Shown here: positions 43,629-57,883 of the stretch, piece by piece
Numbering within the stretch: position 1 is the stretch's first letter
Layout: each line of letters opens with the position of its first letter
Origin: Ignelater luminosus
Taxonomy: Eukaryota; Arthropoda; Insecta; Coleoptera; Elateridae
Length of the DNA: 64,000 nucleotides
Reading direction: 5' to 3'
Assembly: GCA_011009095.1 (NCBI GenBank)
Contig: VTPC01000994.1
Coordinates: 62,001 to 126,000, forward strand
Program-made: the position numbers and the translations under genes
Notes under the pieces: generated by a model
Database searches by the model: none
Told to the model about the DNA's origin: nothing
Seen by the model: the letters and a program-made list of their open reading frames with translations, nothing else

Positions 43629-46600
43629 TGTCATGACGCCGTCGATATTGTGTGGTATTAAAATAACCTAAGAATGTCAATAGATAAGAGTAAATTGAAT
43701 TACTGCACGATTTTAGTATCAATTGTTAATAAACGCGGTGCCCTTTTTTGTTTTGTCTTCTATTAATGTTGTATAACAAAAGATAAAACTAGAAGAAAAG
43801 TTATGACATCATCCCGAAAGGGTAAAACTTTAACTATACAGTGCTATTGATTGGTTCATATAGCTTGATGGCATTGTAGTTATCAATTTTTAACTTTTAA
43901 AGTGGAACGCCTTTCGTTTTGGAATCATCGGGTTGCAAAACTTATTTATTAATAAATTGGTGAGTGAAACTAGAAGTTTTTCTAAACATCTTTGCAAGCG
44001 TTAATTACATTTTTACGTAAGAAAGTTTTAATCACTCAAATTTACTGATTGTGTTAAATGCTGTTAGTTAAAGCTATAAAACCTACGTTTGTAAATGTTT
44101 TGTTAAATATAGAGTTCTTTTTTCTTTGAAGATCACCGCAGTAAGAGTTAGAAAGAAATGAGCTGCACTATATAAAGTCATTTTGGAATTTATAGTGTTC
44201 GTTGGTTTGTTTTCGTCTGTTTTAAGAATTTCTAGTTATGTTTTTGGTGCGAATTTTCTGTATGATAGGTTAATGTAATAAAGTCTTGGGAAGCGTTTAA
44301 ATTAAAAATTAGCTGACTTAGTGTCCGTCGGTTTCTTTCGCGAATGAAATCTGTGTGTGGCGTTGAGAAGTCGCCAGCACTAGGTTTGGTACATTTTTGA
44401 TAAGTCACTAGTTCTTATTAGCAAGGCTTTCTTGCCAGTCAAACTGAAAAGTCACGCATGTTATTAATGAAACACTTAAGTCAGTTTAGTGTTGTACGTA
44501 CGAAGTCTATAAAAATTTCCACTTCGTTATTCAAGTTTGGTAAATATACTTAAAATATCTAGAAGATCTTTAGTCGTTGAACGACAAATTTCAATTTTTA
44601 TGTCAATGAATTTTCCAGGCAATAAATTTACTTATCCAGTCAAACGTATTCCTTCAGAATTATTGAAAAAAAGAAAGTTCTGTTGTCGTATAAAGATTCT
44701 ATTGACGTTTATCTTAATTCTGTAGGGACATACTGTACATTTTGGAAGAATAAGATAATGCGAGAGTGATGCAGGTAGGTCCCATACTATCTGCAATTTT
44801 ATGTAATCAAGGCGTAATGTGATGATACTTGCCTGAAAATGGTTTTTAACTTGTAAGATACTTTTTTGCATCTTTTGTTTTGCCATTTACGCAAGTTTAA
44901 AAAAGTAGCGAAGTTTTAATAGCCAGAAACGCAAATTTCTCCAAATTTTAAACTTAACACTCGGATAAAAGTATTTTGTAATTATAATCTAGTCGTGACT
45001 GCAGAATTAATTGCCAGATTTAACTTTGACCGAATTTTACTGATTTTAAGATTTGGGTTGAATTTGGGTTTGGTAATATATAGTGTTAGGCAGAATTATT
45101 GTTAAACTACTACATCTTCAACTTTGATTCTCCAGGAGCGTCCTTTTATGTAATTAGGCTGTTTATACCGAGAAATGTCGAAACGCATGGATCATTTTTC
45201 TATCTGGTGTAAATGAATTAAATTTAAATAGTTAACTTAGATTTCTATGCTATTTCGGCTATAATAGAAAACAGAAAAAATGAAGTAGCAAGATCTGTAC
45301 AATCTGACAAATAATTTTCTCATTAAATTCCTCAAGTACCGCAATCTCAAACAAAAATATTTAAAATAAAGCATAAATTACTCAACCAAACTTTTAGGGT
45401 CTGGTTCAATATTTCAGCTATTTTTTTAATTGCTTAATTCTTTATTTACTAACTCAACCAATTAAGTCTTTAAATTGCAAAACGTCGCGTCGCTAGAAAA
45501 AGCAATTTAACACAATTCGTTTTTCAATTCCCCAGTTGCATTCACAGTTTATCACTGGTCGCATGCCTCTGAATTGTGAGTATGCGAGAGCGAACCCAAA
45601 TTATTTCAATCTGCGGTCAATCAATCCTAACTACTTAAAAGTTTGTTTCAAGGTCAGACGGGGACAGACGGGCAAGTTCTCGCATCGTCTGGATAAAGGG
45701 TTGAAATACTAACCCTATAGCCATTGATTTTGGTTCGCAAGTTTCCGAAAAGTTAATTACAATAAATTGCATAGTTTCATAGATTTCCGCAAATCTAGCA
45801 AAAAATATACGAGAACAAATCAAACTTTTTAAAGTGTTGTTTGTTGAGATGACAATTTATTTGATTAACCGCAAATGGAATTAGTTGCCGCGGTCCCAAT
45901 CTATTATCTCTGAAAAGGTTGTTAGTCGAAACGCGATTAATTGAAATAGTACTATATATAGTCGAGTAATTTAAACACAAAGTTTTAGACAATCTGTTAG
46001 AAACTTAATTACTAACAATGTAGAATCTCATCGTTAATTATCGTGAATTCTGTTTTATATAGGTAGCGAAATCGGTTCTGTATCAAAAGAAGGTACTTAA
46101 TGTGAGTTTCAGTTATTAAATTAACGAAGTAGGTTAAGAGCTAAAATTATAATGTACAAGTAGTTTAATTACGCAAAAAGGTAGCTAGCTACATTCTTTG
46201 TTTTTCAAAATATAAATTAATTAAAGCATGTGCTTGCTTACTGAATTTTCTATGTAGAACTTGAATATACTGCGATGTACGGTACCTGCAAATAAAAAAA
46301 AGCATTAGGTTGTTATGTAAATGTTTCGTATAATACAGCTTCATTAATAATCAATACATAACAAACAAGTAGATAATTAGTTACGGAGATACAATCTCAA
46401 AACGTATTTTGGTATCTACTACATTGTTCAACATGAAAATATAACCTATATATTACAGCAATACTATCGGTAATCGATTAAACCCTACCAGGCTTGTAAA
46501 ATACTAAAACTAACTGAGTACGCCTTAAAAAGTAAAAAGTAACAAACAAAGTGAGCTTTTGCGTATAGTCGGAACAAATAAAAAGCAAGAACTGCATTTA

Positions 46601-49600
46601 GTGATTCTGTAAATTCATATTTATGTTAACACTGCCATAGAGTTAACCTACTTTTACCTTCACATAAAGTTTTAATAACTTAGGTGTAGCTTTCAAAAGC
46701 AACATTTTTTCTTCACTGTAACATGACGCTACTAATTATAAAGAAATGAAAACGTCCACTCATAACAACTCCATGCCCAGAAAACCATACCACAATATTT
46801 CAAACTGATCTAGAGACGCCAAAAAAACAAAGAAACGTAAATTAAATGCTGTCTTCTAAAAAGGTCGGAAACAGATTAGTTACTGTTTGAAAAAAATCAT
46901 TTTTTCTTCCAGATGAAATCTTCTTCTTGTAATTTTCTGGAACAGGAATGCGTTTTTGAAAATGTTAGAACTGAGTTCTGTATTCTCCACATGAACGTTC
47001 AATGCCAAAATGTATCGATGAGAACTTGATCAAATATCGACAGTCTTTCAGATTTGAGTGGACAGTTAAAAAGGCCTTTATCAGGTTCGCATGTACTACT
47101 TCTCGTGACGCCCTGTCGATTTATTACTTCCACAAAATTAAGATATTGCGCAATTTAGACTCGTACACCTTCGCCTTGTCGTTTCCAAAATATGTTCACA
47201 TTTTCTAAGTTTCTTTTCTTATCACATGCTTGAAATTATCCTTGTGACTATAGCGCAACGTCCCCGTAAATTAAGTTTACATTTGTAACAATCGTTTGGT
47301 GGTAGCTATGCTGTAATACGAGTAATTGTTATCCATCATAAAAATCTGATGTCCTAAGTTACACAAGAGTTAGCGCCGAGCGTCTATTTGGTAAAGATTC
47401 ATGTCACTTCAGTTTTCTCTTTACCTTTGAAAATTTCCAAATTAAGACATACCCGCATGGTAAAAACAGTTAGTAAAATTTGGTTGTGTATTTTGTTTTC
47501 CTGAATCCGTAACCACAAATACCCAAACGACCTCTGCATAATAATAGAGACTGTAACTGGCAAAACCAGAAAAGGTGGCCTTAATCCTCGCTCAGACTAA
47601 GGTCATGTACATAACAGCTCAAAACGTACAAGAAGAGGTGTTTTCAAAGTAATCAAACATAAATTGAATTAAGCTTCAATAGAAAAAGTCGATTTTACAA
47701 AATCTGTATGGGCGCCAGGAGCATGCCAAAATTATCACATTCCCTGGTGTGGCTCCTCACCAGAAAACATTCCATACATCTGTATATATAGAAAACCGTG
47801 ATAGCAACGAACACTGTATATTCTAGACTATCTTTAAACTTACTAAGAGAATTTATAATACCTTAAGCTTAATATTTCTCTGCTTAAACAATTCGCAGCG
47901 GTTTGCTCAACTAAGCTTACACGACAAACTTGCATTAGTAAACAATGGTCGTCAACCACTCCTGTTTGTAATGATGAATCTAAATTTTGCTCATAAAGCA
48001 AAAAAAGACAATACTTATTCAGCTTTCCCTCAAGTGGTCCAAATGTCTGATTCACGATACATGCACATCATTATCAGGGCACACAAATATATTTAAACCA
48101 CCTGACAGGGGGAAAAACAGTAAACAATAAAATACACTAAAACATATCCACATTTGACTATTTATTGATAAATACAAAAAAGGTTGCATAAAAGAACAAT
48201 GAGCTTTGACAAAAACAAATCAGTATATACCGAGGACCATGAATATGAATATAAAAGTATTAATTTTGTCACATTGTCAGTAATAAATTTAAACCACAAA
48301 CAAAACTTTTTCTGTCTGACTTACCTATATTGAAACAACAAAAGAAGCCAAAGGCTTTTATTTAACTCAAAAGAAAACAACGTTCAGTTCACTAAAATTA
48401 CTGATCCTAATCTCAGCTTTGAGCTCGGGTATCCGTAGTGAAATTTACATACAAAAATTACCTATGTAGCTGATTATAATAAACAAAAAAAAAGGTAATA
48501 AATAAAACTATTAACTTAGAATTACCTTAAATTTAATCACATAGTTGGTATTCAGACTTGATGGGAGTCCCCACCAAACTTGGACCCAAGACGGTCAATT
48601 TCTCTCAAATTCACTTGACGTATGCGGTCAACGGAGTGGTCGAAGACCCGCTCGTGCTTCAATATACGATATAGTCCGTAAAAACGTTTTCTTTTCTTGA
48701 ATCACGAAGAATTGTTTAAGCACGTGTACACACAGTTTCACAAAACTAAGTACAAGTGTTCACCACTGCCAGTAGTATTTAAAACGAGATGATTATCAAG
48801 CAACAACTCTTCATCAACGAAATTTCAACACACCCAAACGCAATCATAATTTACAAAATTCTTCAAACCAGAATAAGGATAACGTCGTAGACACAAACCC
48901 AAACTTAATTAGAGACAATTGAAGCAAATACTACTTCACCCACAAAAATGAAGACTTGCGATTTCTACTCCCTTTTACTTTCAAAAATTCTTAGAATATC
49001 TTCTCAAATAAACCTGAAAACCACTATCAATGGGCTTTGATAATTATTTAATACAACGATATGACTTTTGTGGTGAAACCTATTTAACGACGACCTTCTT
49101 ACGCTCCAGGGTGGATATCTACCCTTGCGCGCGTTTTGTTTACGCGTCAAGCTACCTAAAACTAAAAGCCACGTCTTGCCAGGTGCAACCGTACTAAACA
49201 TAAGCAAAATAAGGATGGCGAAACAAACATATAATGTTTGTATAGTGGAACGTTCTTTGCCCGTTGAAACTTGTAGCGTTTTTCTTAATGTCTCTTAAAA
49301 GACGGGATCACACAGGAACCGTATATAAACACATCGCACACCAATATACAGTGGAAATTAGATGTAGACTTACCTATGTTAAAACAAGTTCAACTTGAAA
49401 CAGCGTTTACCCGACACAATTCCACGAAATTCGCACAACTTGTTTAAATAAACATCGTGCAAAATAAATTGAAAGTACTTCCAACTAAAAATTTAATAAA
49501 CGAAAATGGCTGTTTATGTTCGCAAGATATTAAGATGACAAAATTATAAAATAACATTACAAGACTTGTCTAAAAATATTTAGTTTTCTAAAGATTAGGC

Positions 49601-50850
49601 AGCTAGAAGGTTGCTAGAGCCAGCAACAAAACATCCACGTCAGATCAATATATGTAGTCATGTCAAATCAACTTTCATATAGTTACCGAAAATAGCAGGG
49701 CTTGTTTAAAAATTATTTCCTTTTCAGTCAGTGGAATGAAATTTTGTAGTACAGTAGATAATTAATTACAGTGCACATACACAAACTAGGTCATGATAGA
49801 TTTAAATGAATTTTACTAAGAGCAAACAGCTTGTCGCACCAGGTAGTTATAGTATTGTTGTTATGTTGGTGGAATTGAGACCCGGCGTCATAATTTCAGG
49901 TTTCTTAGAATCCAATGTTGGTTAGTTTAAAGTAGAGCTGAGCACCAATTGTGATTTTGGCTATTCGTGTATGAGTTATGATTTGACGTAAGTAAACCTA
50001 ACTAGTTTTCCAATAATGAATATCAATCGCGTTGACGTAAGCCACGTCGTTATAAATTACCAAATATTACGGTCTGAGTTCAGCTCTTATATAAAAAAAA
50101 CTGGACAAGTTCATCAAGCAAAGCATGTTAAAGAAATCTATTTTCCAAAGTTGTTGACTTTTCTCTGTGTTGGAGTCTATTCTTAAAGTTGAGGAGTTTT
50201 TGGAAAAGTCAATGTGGTTTTCTAAAGAGTGAAGTGTTCTCTAATATATCCCCCTGTTCTAAAAAAAGGTTGTGGTAAGTGACCAAGAAGTTTGTTGGGG
50301 TGTTTGAATTTTCTTTTGGGCCTATACCATATGAACTCAAGAAATTGCAAGAACGTGTTCTCGGTTGAGGTCAATTGCTCTGGAGGAATTCAAAACGGAC
50401 GTGAACTACAAAAATACTGACAAGATTGAAAACCACCACCGAGAAGTGGGAACAATCCAAACCAAGCATTGTTCTGTAGACAGCCCTCTCTGACAAAGTT
50501 AATTTATGTAAGATTTTAAATGGAAAATTTCTACGTTTGAGTGATATTACGCGAAAGTGGCACCTTGAGATGATTTCATGGATCAGTGAGGCAGTAAAGG
50601 AGTTACCTATCAAACTTTTCCTTTGCTCTATTAGACAATAAAACAAGAAAATCTTATTTTGCACCTTCATGTTTGCAAAACGAGTTGGGCAATTAGATGA
50701 AATTTTGCTAGGTAAGCGGTCAATATTAAAGCAGGTTTAAGCTCGTTAAGAGAGAAAGCGTAAATCATTAAAATGTTTTGATCGAGATCATTTTAAAAAA
50801 CCAAAAAATTAAATAAAAGATGAAACGAACTAAAAGAAACCAAGCCAACC
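43629..50850. other. long AT-rich region, no gene recognised
   Basis: Seven kilobases with only short frames of 60-100 codons. I checked the longer ones (44537-44725, 45635-45823, 47002-47208, 49004-49207, 50371-50670) and saw no domain. Less AT-rich spots near 45520-45620, 48560-48670 and 49090-49190 are unexplained and may be unique host sequence. Confidence 0.5.
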
Positions 50851-51983
50851 ACAGAAGTATCTGTGGTACAAAGGTAGTAAACTTAAACTATAAACAACAA
50901 GGTGGCGGAATGAAGAAATAACAATAATAGTAAAACAGAAGAAAGAAGCCTAGATAAAATTTAAAAAATAAATACAAGAGAAGACAAAGAAAAATAGATA
51001 TAAAAACAATATGAAGTCAAGGAAGCAGTGAAAAAATCTAAAAAGAAAATAGAATGTAGAAAGAAAATAGAAGAGAAACATAATAAAAATCAAAAAAAGT
51101 TCTGGAATGTAATAAGGAAACTACAGGGGAACCCAGCAAAGCAGATAAGGAACATCAAGAATGAAGAAGGGAAAATAGAGTCAACAATAGAAGGAGTCCT
51201 ATAAACCCGAACAAAACACTATGAAAAGAGGTTCCAGTATCATGAAAATAATCAGAATGAATAAATAGAAAGAAGAGACAAAACAATAAAAAATCCGAAA
51301 CAATATCAGAGGAAAAGTAATAGAAGCCCTAACTAATACAGAAAATGGAAAATCAGCAGAAGACGGTATCCCCACGGAGTTACTAGAAAAAGGTGGAGAA
51401 ACGGTCATACAATGGCTACTCAAAATACTCCAGGAGGCATGAAACACCAAACAGGTACCAGCGGACTAGAATAATAACATAATACTACGAATATACAAGA
51501 AGGGAAAAACAATTAGCTGTAATAACTACAGAGCGATGTATCTGACAGTAGTAGCATACAAGATATAATCAAAGATATTAGAAAAAAAGCTAAGAAGAGA
51601 AATACAGGATAAATTCGAAGACACGCAACCAAGTCATCAAACGCATGACCATATACGAGTATACACAGTACGTGCAATAATAGAAAAGATGAAGGGGAAA
51701 AATGGAGACGTATTTCTCGCTTTCCTGGACTAAAAGCAGCATTAGATAAAGTACCAAGGACTCATATACGGAAAGCAATGCAGGAACTTCAAGTAAGTCA
51801 GAAACTGACAAGAGTAATAAAAACCTTACAAAAGTCGTATTTCAGAAGAATTCAAGGTGGATAAAGAGGTTAAACAAAGAGAGAGTATAAGGCCACTTCT
51901 CTTCATAATATAGTATATCGGCAACATAATCAAAAAATGTATTAGAAACACAAGAAAAACAAGACTAATATACAGAGACATCT

Positions 51984-52418
51984 AATATTTCCAGAAGCCA
52001 CGTAACCACGAAATTTACTGTTGGTTAGGCAACACATCTTCCACTATTGGCAACTCTGTTGCAATAAACATAATGTAGCTTTCCAGTGGCGGAATATTGG
52101 ATATATGATAAAACTATTTAAAACCTTAAATATTTCAAATTTATTATCTCACTTTGAATGCGTTAAACCAAACTTATCTCGATTAACTCAAAAAAAGCAG
52201 ATTTAGTCTTTAAAAAAAGCGATTTTTAAATAGAATAAAATAAACTGTAAAAAATGCAAAACAAAGAGACACCAAGAAATCACAGAACATAAGCACGCCG
52301 ATGTAATTTTAGGTTAGAAACGTACTCGTCAGTGCGTTAATCTGTAGTGTGGCTAACGTTAAAAAATAAAATTTTGCGCCACTTTTAAATTAGTGGTCAC
52401 GTGGCTTCTGAAGATATT
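51984..52418. mobile_element. MITE inserted in the LINE reverse transcriptase
   Basis: Inverted repeats of roughly 30 bp bound a non-coding interior. The left contains CCAGAAGCCACGTAACCACG from 51991, and the right, read inward, contains TTCAGAAGCCACGTGACCAC. LINE reverse transcriptase sequence stops just before the left end (LIYRDI) and resumes just after the right end (QDVMSADDIVLIA). A TAA on each side could be a 3-bp duplication of PIF/Harbinger type, but the exact ends are ambiguous by two bases. Confidence 0.72.
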
Positions 52419-52675
52419 TAATGCCTCGGTATACGCAAGATGTAATGTCTGCCGACGATATTGTACTAATTGCCACGAACATACAACAACTACAAAAGAC
52501 TCTTCATATCTGGAATGATCATCTTAGAGAACAGAGAATGAGCATTAACAAACAAAGGAGTAAAGTAATGAAAATAAGTAAGAATGAAGTAGAACACCAC
52601 ACCGCAACAAAAATCGAAAGGGGAAGCACCTACAATACATAGAAAAGTACGACTACCTGGAAACAGTAATACATA

Positions 52676-53968
52676 CGAGGGTGGTCTGAAAAGTTTCCGA
52701 CCTAACAAAGATACAAGATATTTTTTCTGAAAATTTTTTTTTATTTTTCAACATAGTCTCCTTGTAATTTTACACACTTTTTCCAGCAATGCTCCCATCT
52801 CTGTAACCCGTCCAAATAGTACTCGGCATTTTTCTCTGCAAAATAATTGTTCACGAAGGTGATTGCCTCTTCATTTGACGAAAATCTTTGCCCTCCGAGC
52901 GCAATTTTTAGATGAGGGAACAAAAAGAAGTCGCTTGGGGCTAGATCTGGTGAGTAAGGCGGATGGTCAAGCAGTTCAAACCGTAATTCGTGGATTTTCA
53001 CCATGGCAATCGCTGAGGTGTGAGACGGTGCGTTGTCTTGGTGAAACAGGATTTTCTTTTTCTGCAAATGTGGCCGTTTTCTCGCAAGTTCTGCTTTCAG
53101 TTTGTCAAGTAATGATGCATAGTATGCTCCTGTAATGGTTTTTCCTTTTTGAAGATAATCGATTAAAATAACTCCATGACTATCCCAAAAAACAGTCGCC
53201 ATCACTTTCTCAGCCGAAGAAACAGTTTTTGCTTTTTTTGGAGCCGGTTCCCTCTTTGCAGTCCACTGTTTGGACTGTATTTTTGTTTCGGGCGTATAAT
53301 GGTGTATCCAAGTTTCATCTACAGTAATTAATCGGCGTCAAAACTCGGATTTATTTCGCCTAAACTGCGCCAAAAGAGCGTTGGAAATATTCATTCGAAC
53401 ACGTTTTTGGTCTAACGTGAGCAAACGCGGCACCCAACGCGCGGACAGCTTTCTCATGCCTAAATGTTGATTTAATATGTGACAAACACGTTCTTTTGAC
53501 ATGTTCATAACCTCTGCTATCTCTCTCACTTTAATTCGGCGGTCGTCTAGCACCATTTGGTGAACTTTGGCGATGTTTTCGTCGGTAGTTTTAATTTTTG
53601 GACGTCCCGAACGTTCATCGTCTCCCAAGCTCTTACGGCCACGTTTAAATGCAGCAGCCCAAAATTTCACTGTGGTAAATGATGGTGCAGAGTCCCCATA
53701 CACAGAATCCAACTCATCTTTTATTTGCATAAGCGTATTGCCTTTCAAAAACAAATATTTAATGACAGCTCGATACTCGATTTTGTCCATTTTCACAAAA
53801 AAACTCACATCAACTCGCTCAAACGACTGTTACATAAAAACTGCCCGTCCAAAATGGCTGAAACTTTGGTAAGTAACTGTCAACAGATGAACAACGAAAT
53901 TCAGTAGCTTTTATTTACGAGTGCTGCCATCTTCACGTTGAGGTCGGAAACTTTTCAGACCACCCTCG
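52676..53968 (-). mobile_element. mariner element with perfect terminal repeats, nested in the LINE (1293 bp)
   Basis: Both ends, read inward, start CGAGGGTGGTCTGAAAAGTT and agree over 28 bp without mismatch. TA flanks it at 52674-52675 and 53969-53970. Removing the element and one TA joins the LINE frame directly (VIH with KDGRIDEEV). It is 1293 bp, the usual mariner size, and has a single visible break in its gene, so it is the youngest-looking element in the window. Confidence 0.96.
52741..53790 (-). pseudogene. mariner transposase with one premature stop
   Basis: Full-length mariner transposase of about 349 codons, read from the ATG at 53790 (MDKIEYRAVIKYLFL). The frame is open upstream to 53808 but has no ATG there. 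HTH motifs (GRKSLGDDERSGRP; IKVREIAEVMNMSKERVCHI) are followed by the WVPRLL linker, then VDETWIHHY (D1), HQDNAPSHTS (D2) and YSPDLAPSDFFLF (D3, 34 residues after D2), and the end GDYVEK. The only defect is a TGA at 53338-53340, at a position where mariner relatives have Trp, between the linker and D1. The same frame continues to the normal stop at 52741. A single-base reading error or a very recent mutation could explain it. Confidence 0.94.
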
Positions 53969-54560
53969 TAAGGACGGTAGAATAGACGAAGAAGTGAAAA
54001 ACAGAATTAGCAAAGCAAGTAGAATATACTACCAAATCAATAACACCTTAATAAGGAGGAAGAAGCTAAGTAATCAAACAAAAATGCATTTTTACAAAAC
54101 AATCAATCTACCCACTCTACTATACGGGACAGAATCCTGGGCAATAACAGATAAGGTAAGATCCAAGGTGACGGCTACAGAAATGATTATTTAAGAAGGG
54201 TAGTAGGGATGACAAAGAGAGACTGAATCAGAAATAGGAATATCAAAGAAGAATTGAAACAAAAACCAGTAGTAGAAGAAATAGAAACAAACAAACTAAA
54301 ATAGTACGGACATCTCAAAAGATTGGATATCAACAGCTACCCTAAAAAGATTTTTGAACTGAAAACAGAAGGAAGAAGAGGTAGAGGAAGACCCATAATC
54401 CAGGGAGAAGACAATATCAGAGAGTCAGCAAGGAAAAGAGGAAAAACGTTGGAAGAGGTTACGCAAATTCCAAGAGATAGAACTACCCATTGAAGCTGGA
54501 CCAAGGATCCAACGCCGTAAGGCATAACTGGGAAAGAGAAAGGAGAAGAAGAAGAACGGA

Positions 54561-57500
54561 AACTTTAAGGTTTACCAGAGGGACCGTTGAAACCACGTAT
54601 GCGCGAAGGGTAGATTGAAGTGCGAGATCGATACTTTGACGAAATATCGTTCAAAAGTCATCACGGAAAATATTGGTATATATTAGTATTAGTGTCTGCC
54701 AGGATTGTTTTCGTACAGTTATCCAGCGATTTTGTTGGGTTTTAAGAACTGATTTGTTGCTATGCCAACCTGGATTATTAACTTTTATCATTTTAAAAAG
54801 CTGACATGTCAAATGTAGAGAAATGTATTTCAAAATTGCTATATTAAGCCAAAGCAATTCTTAATGTGCTTTACTTTCTGAAAAACAATCAAGAATTAAT
54901 CGGTCTTAAAGGAAACTACAAAGTGTCTTGTATCTTACGCTTGCAACCACCAATCTCTTGTTTTTAATGTTAAAGGTTAAAGAAAATGATATTTTTATCT
55001 TATTAAATCAACACTAACAGGTTTTTCTAGTTTTAATTAATTTGTTAAATTGCCTCAAACTACATGATTTGGTTTCCTGCGCAAGTTTAATGAAGTTTGG
55101 ATGCACCAATATTTTTTGATAATAGCTTTCATGGTATATTTCACTGCTATATCTTATAGTACGTCCTATTCTCCTCTACGTTAATAAATTATGATATTCT
55201 TGGGAATTCTACTGTAATTCATTCGATCTATACGTTATTCCCACTTCACTTTCCTTTCTTGGATTCTTTAGGGTTGTGGGAAAAAATGTTCCTTTGTTAT
55301 CTGATCTGTCTTATTTAGTACACTGTGTGATTAATGTTAAAGATTTTATTTATTTATTAATAATGAGGGAATAGATAGTTTTTAAATTGTATTTTCATAC
55401 CTTTTAGCAATAATTTTATTCTTCTTATGTGTGTTTTTATTGCTGACGTTTTTCATCGCAGGTTAAATATAGAAAATATTGGAAAAAGAATATTAAAAAA
55501 AATTCAATATCATATTTTTTACTATAATTTATTTCTTATAAAAATGAAATAGTAGACAGTGGTATGAAAATATGTAATCTGAAATCTAAGACGTCGGAAT
55601 CGATTACCCACACCCCGAGCGTCGGTAGATTTAAAACTTTTACATTTGTATCATTTGTTCGTTTACCGACATAGGACTTTACAGTTCAAAAAGATAAAAA
55701 GATTATGTTCTTAAAGAAATTCATAGTTGGAAATTGTAGATAAATTAGGACTGTATGTTTAAGAATGCATAGACAGGAGGAACTGTTTTTATTTTAATTT
55801 TATGAGCTATACACTACTGTTGTAGTTACCTTCTGGATGTAGAGAGAATACTAAAACAGCTTGAAGCACATTAAATCAGCAACTTACACGATCTCAATGC
55901 AACAAAGTAAAAACAGAAAACGATATAGTGGAACTTGATTACCATTTCCTACGTAACCGTGTTACAAAACAATCCCAGATGTAATAAATGTGGCGTAATA
56001 GAACTTTTGAATATGTAAGAGGAAAAAGATGAACTTCATCTTTTGTAAGTACTACCATCAAAATGTAGGTTTATAAGCATACAATAAATTCAAAATGTGC
56101 GCATAAATTTACATGTATACTTACTACTGGAATGAATTCTCCCATTTACGTGTGACAACCACGAAAGTTGCAGAAATAAGCAGTTACAAGTTGTAATAGA
56201 ATTTTTTACACCGTTTTAGTACGTACTTAATTGCTAAGAATTTCTGCGGGGCTTTTATGGTCACTATTAAAGTTTGTCATGTCTATCTCCACGCTTTCAT
56301 AAAAGTGCCCTAAATTTCAAATACAACAGCAAGAGCGGACAATACAAAACGTTTTCTAAAGAATTTTTCTGTTAAAATGTTTGCTGTGGTTCATTTCTAA
56401 AACTGTTTTCGCGTCCAGTAACGTATTGGACTAAAGTCAATACTATCTGCTAGTTTTCTTTTCCATTTTATGATTTAAACGAAAGATTTCTTTAAGACAA
56501 TGTATGATCTATAATTATCTCAAGTGAAGCGGTAAAAAGTTTCACCAAACATGAATCGCTTTGGGTTTTGTGGTATATGGCGTAATCTATTTTTATATGG
56601 AACGGTTTATTCTTATATTAGAGCTCAGTTATACGGGCATTATACCAGGATTTGGTGTTTTAAACGGCCACTGTTAAATTGAATTGGAGATTCATTGCTT
56701 TGATATAGAATCTAAGGACGTTCAACGACTATCATAGGCTATTATCGACTTCCGCAACAAAAAAATTCTGGCTCGTTTCATTGTATTATTTTGCCGAATT
56801 GTCCATAAGATTGCTTTGTAATGGTTTTATTGTATTTATTTCTGCTAGGATTTATATTTTTGCTTGGTGGGAAGAGAATTTAAAATTATTGTATTTCCAA
56901 GAGTTTTCTATTTTTTCATCAACAAATACTCAAAGAAATTTTTATTCAACAATTAGAAGGGATTTTTAACAATTGTTGAGAACTAAGCGTGTTTTTTTTT
57001 CTGTAGATTGTATCACAATCATTTTATTTTGGGAATACGACTCCCACCAAGAAAATGTAGTAAATACTTAGTGGCTAATTAGTGGCACCTATAACAGTAT
57101 CATGCGAAAACTAGAACTTTATCCTAACAACTACTGTAGTAATATACAGATACTTTACTGCATTTGTGGCACACTGAATGCCCTCGAAGCTTAGATTATT
57201 ATGATATTTCTAATACCTTACATCGAGGAAGATGAAGTAAAGCTGTTGAAGTCAATTTATTATGAATGAACTTTGAAAGATTCTGAGTTGTGCAAATGAC
57301 CTTCCAATTTAGATTAGCATTCCTATTAGAGGGAATAAATGACAATGTTTTATTTGAGTGCAGATTTCTTTACAAAACAGAGTCAAACATAGTGACCTAA
57401 TAACTATGACCTCATCTGTGATTCAAAGCTAACATACAAGCCTCCGTATTTAAACTGTAAATTAAGTGGTTAACTGTTCAGGGTACGTTGGAAATAAACA

Positions 57501-57883
57501 AAACTGAAGAAAACCTGTTCTAAGACAAAAATAAAAATATGCTTTCCAGCTATCTTAAAGCAGGGAGTAAGAAGAAATATAGATCATGTTACAGCCAAGT
57601 AAAAATTTTGCTTAAAGTATTCAAATAAGATCAATTTGCGTTATACAGATTCATTCGCAGAAAATGCGCCTTTTAATAATTTGTATAATCAACTCAACTT
57701 ACAAATTCATAAATAACAAATTTATGGAAATACAGGTGTTATCAGAGATGGCTAAGAATGACAATATGCAGATAAGATTTTAAGGTCATGTTAAGTGGTT
57801 ACGATATTCGATTTCTTTTAAACTTTATGTGAACATAATGCGAGTGTGATAAGAATGGAATGAGTTTTCACTAATTATCCGAC
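54561..57883. other. intergenic AT-rich sequence, no gene recognised
   Basis: Only short frames (54651-54857 minus, 56781-56969 plus), with no domain or repeat recognised. Confidence 0.5.

Larger units (their letters stand above)
50860..54560 (+). mobile_element. LINE (5'-truncated) carrying two nested insertions
   Basis: A non-LTR retrotransposon of an RTE- or Jockey-like type, holding the linker, reverse transcriptase and C-terminal part. Motifs in order: RNEEITIIVKQKKEA near 50905-50950; FWNVIRKLQGNP near 51100-51135; ENGKSAEDGIPTELLEKGG near 51343-51398; NNYRAM near 51520-51540; VFLAFLD (first catalytic Asp) near 51710-51730; SADDIVLIAT at about 52450-52480 (the YADD box, with Tyr changed to Ser); YDYLETVIH just before 52676; DGRIDEEVKNRISKASRIYY from 53974; LLYGTESWAITDK near 54120-54155; EGRRGRGRP near 54370-54395. 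The 3' end is a run of GAAGAAGAA near 54545. A MITE (51984-52418) and a mariner (52676-53968) interrupt it. The endonuclease domain is absent. Confidence 0.82.

Noticed and set aside
43629..50850. Search for tRNA, snRNA or host exons in the longest empty stretch
   Set aside because: No cloverleaf-like sequence with a TTCGA box in context and no exon-like frame was found.
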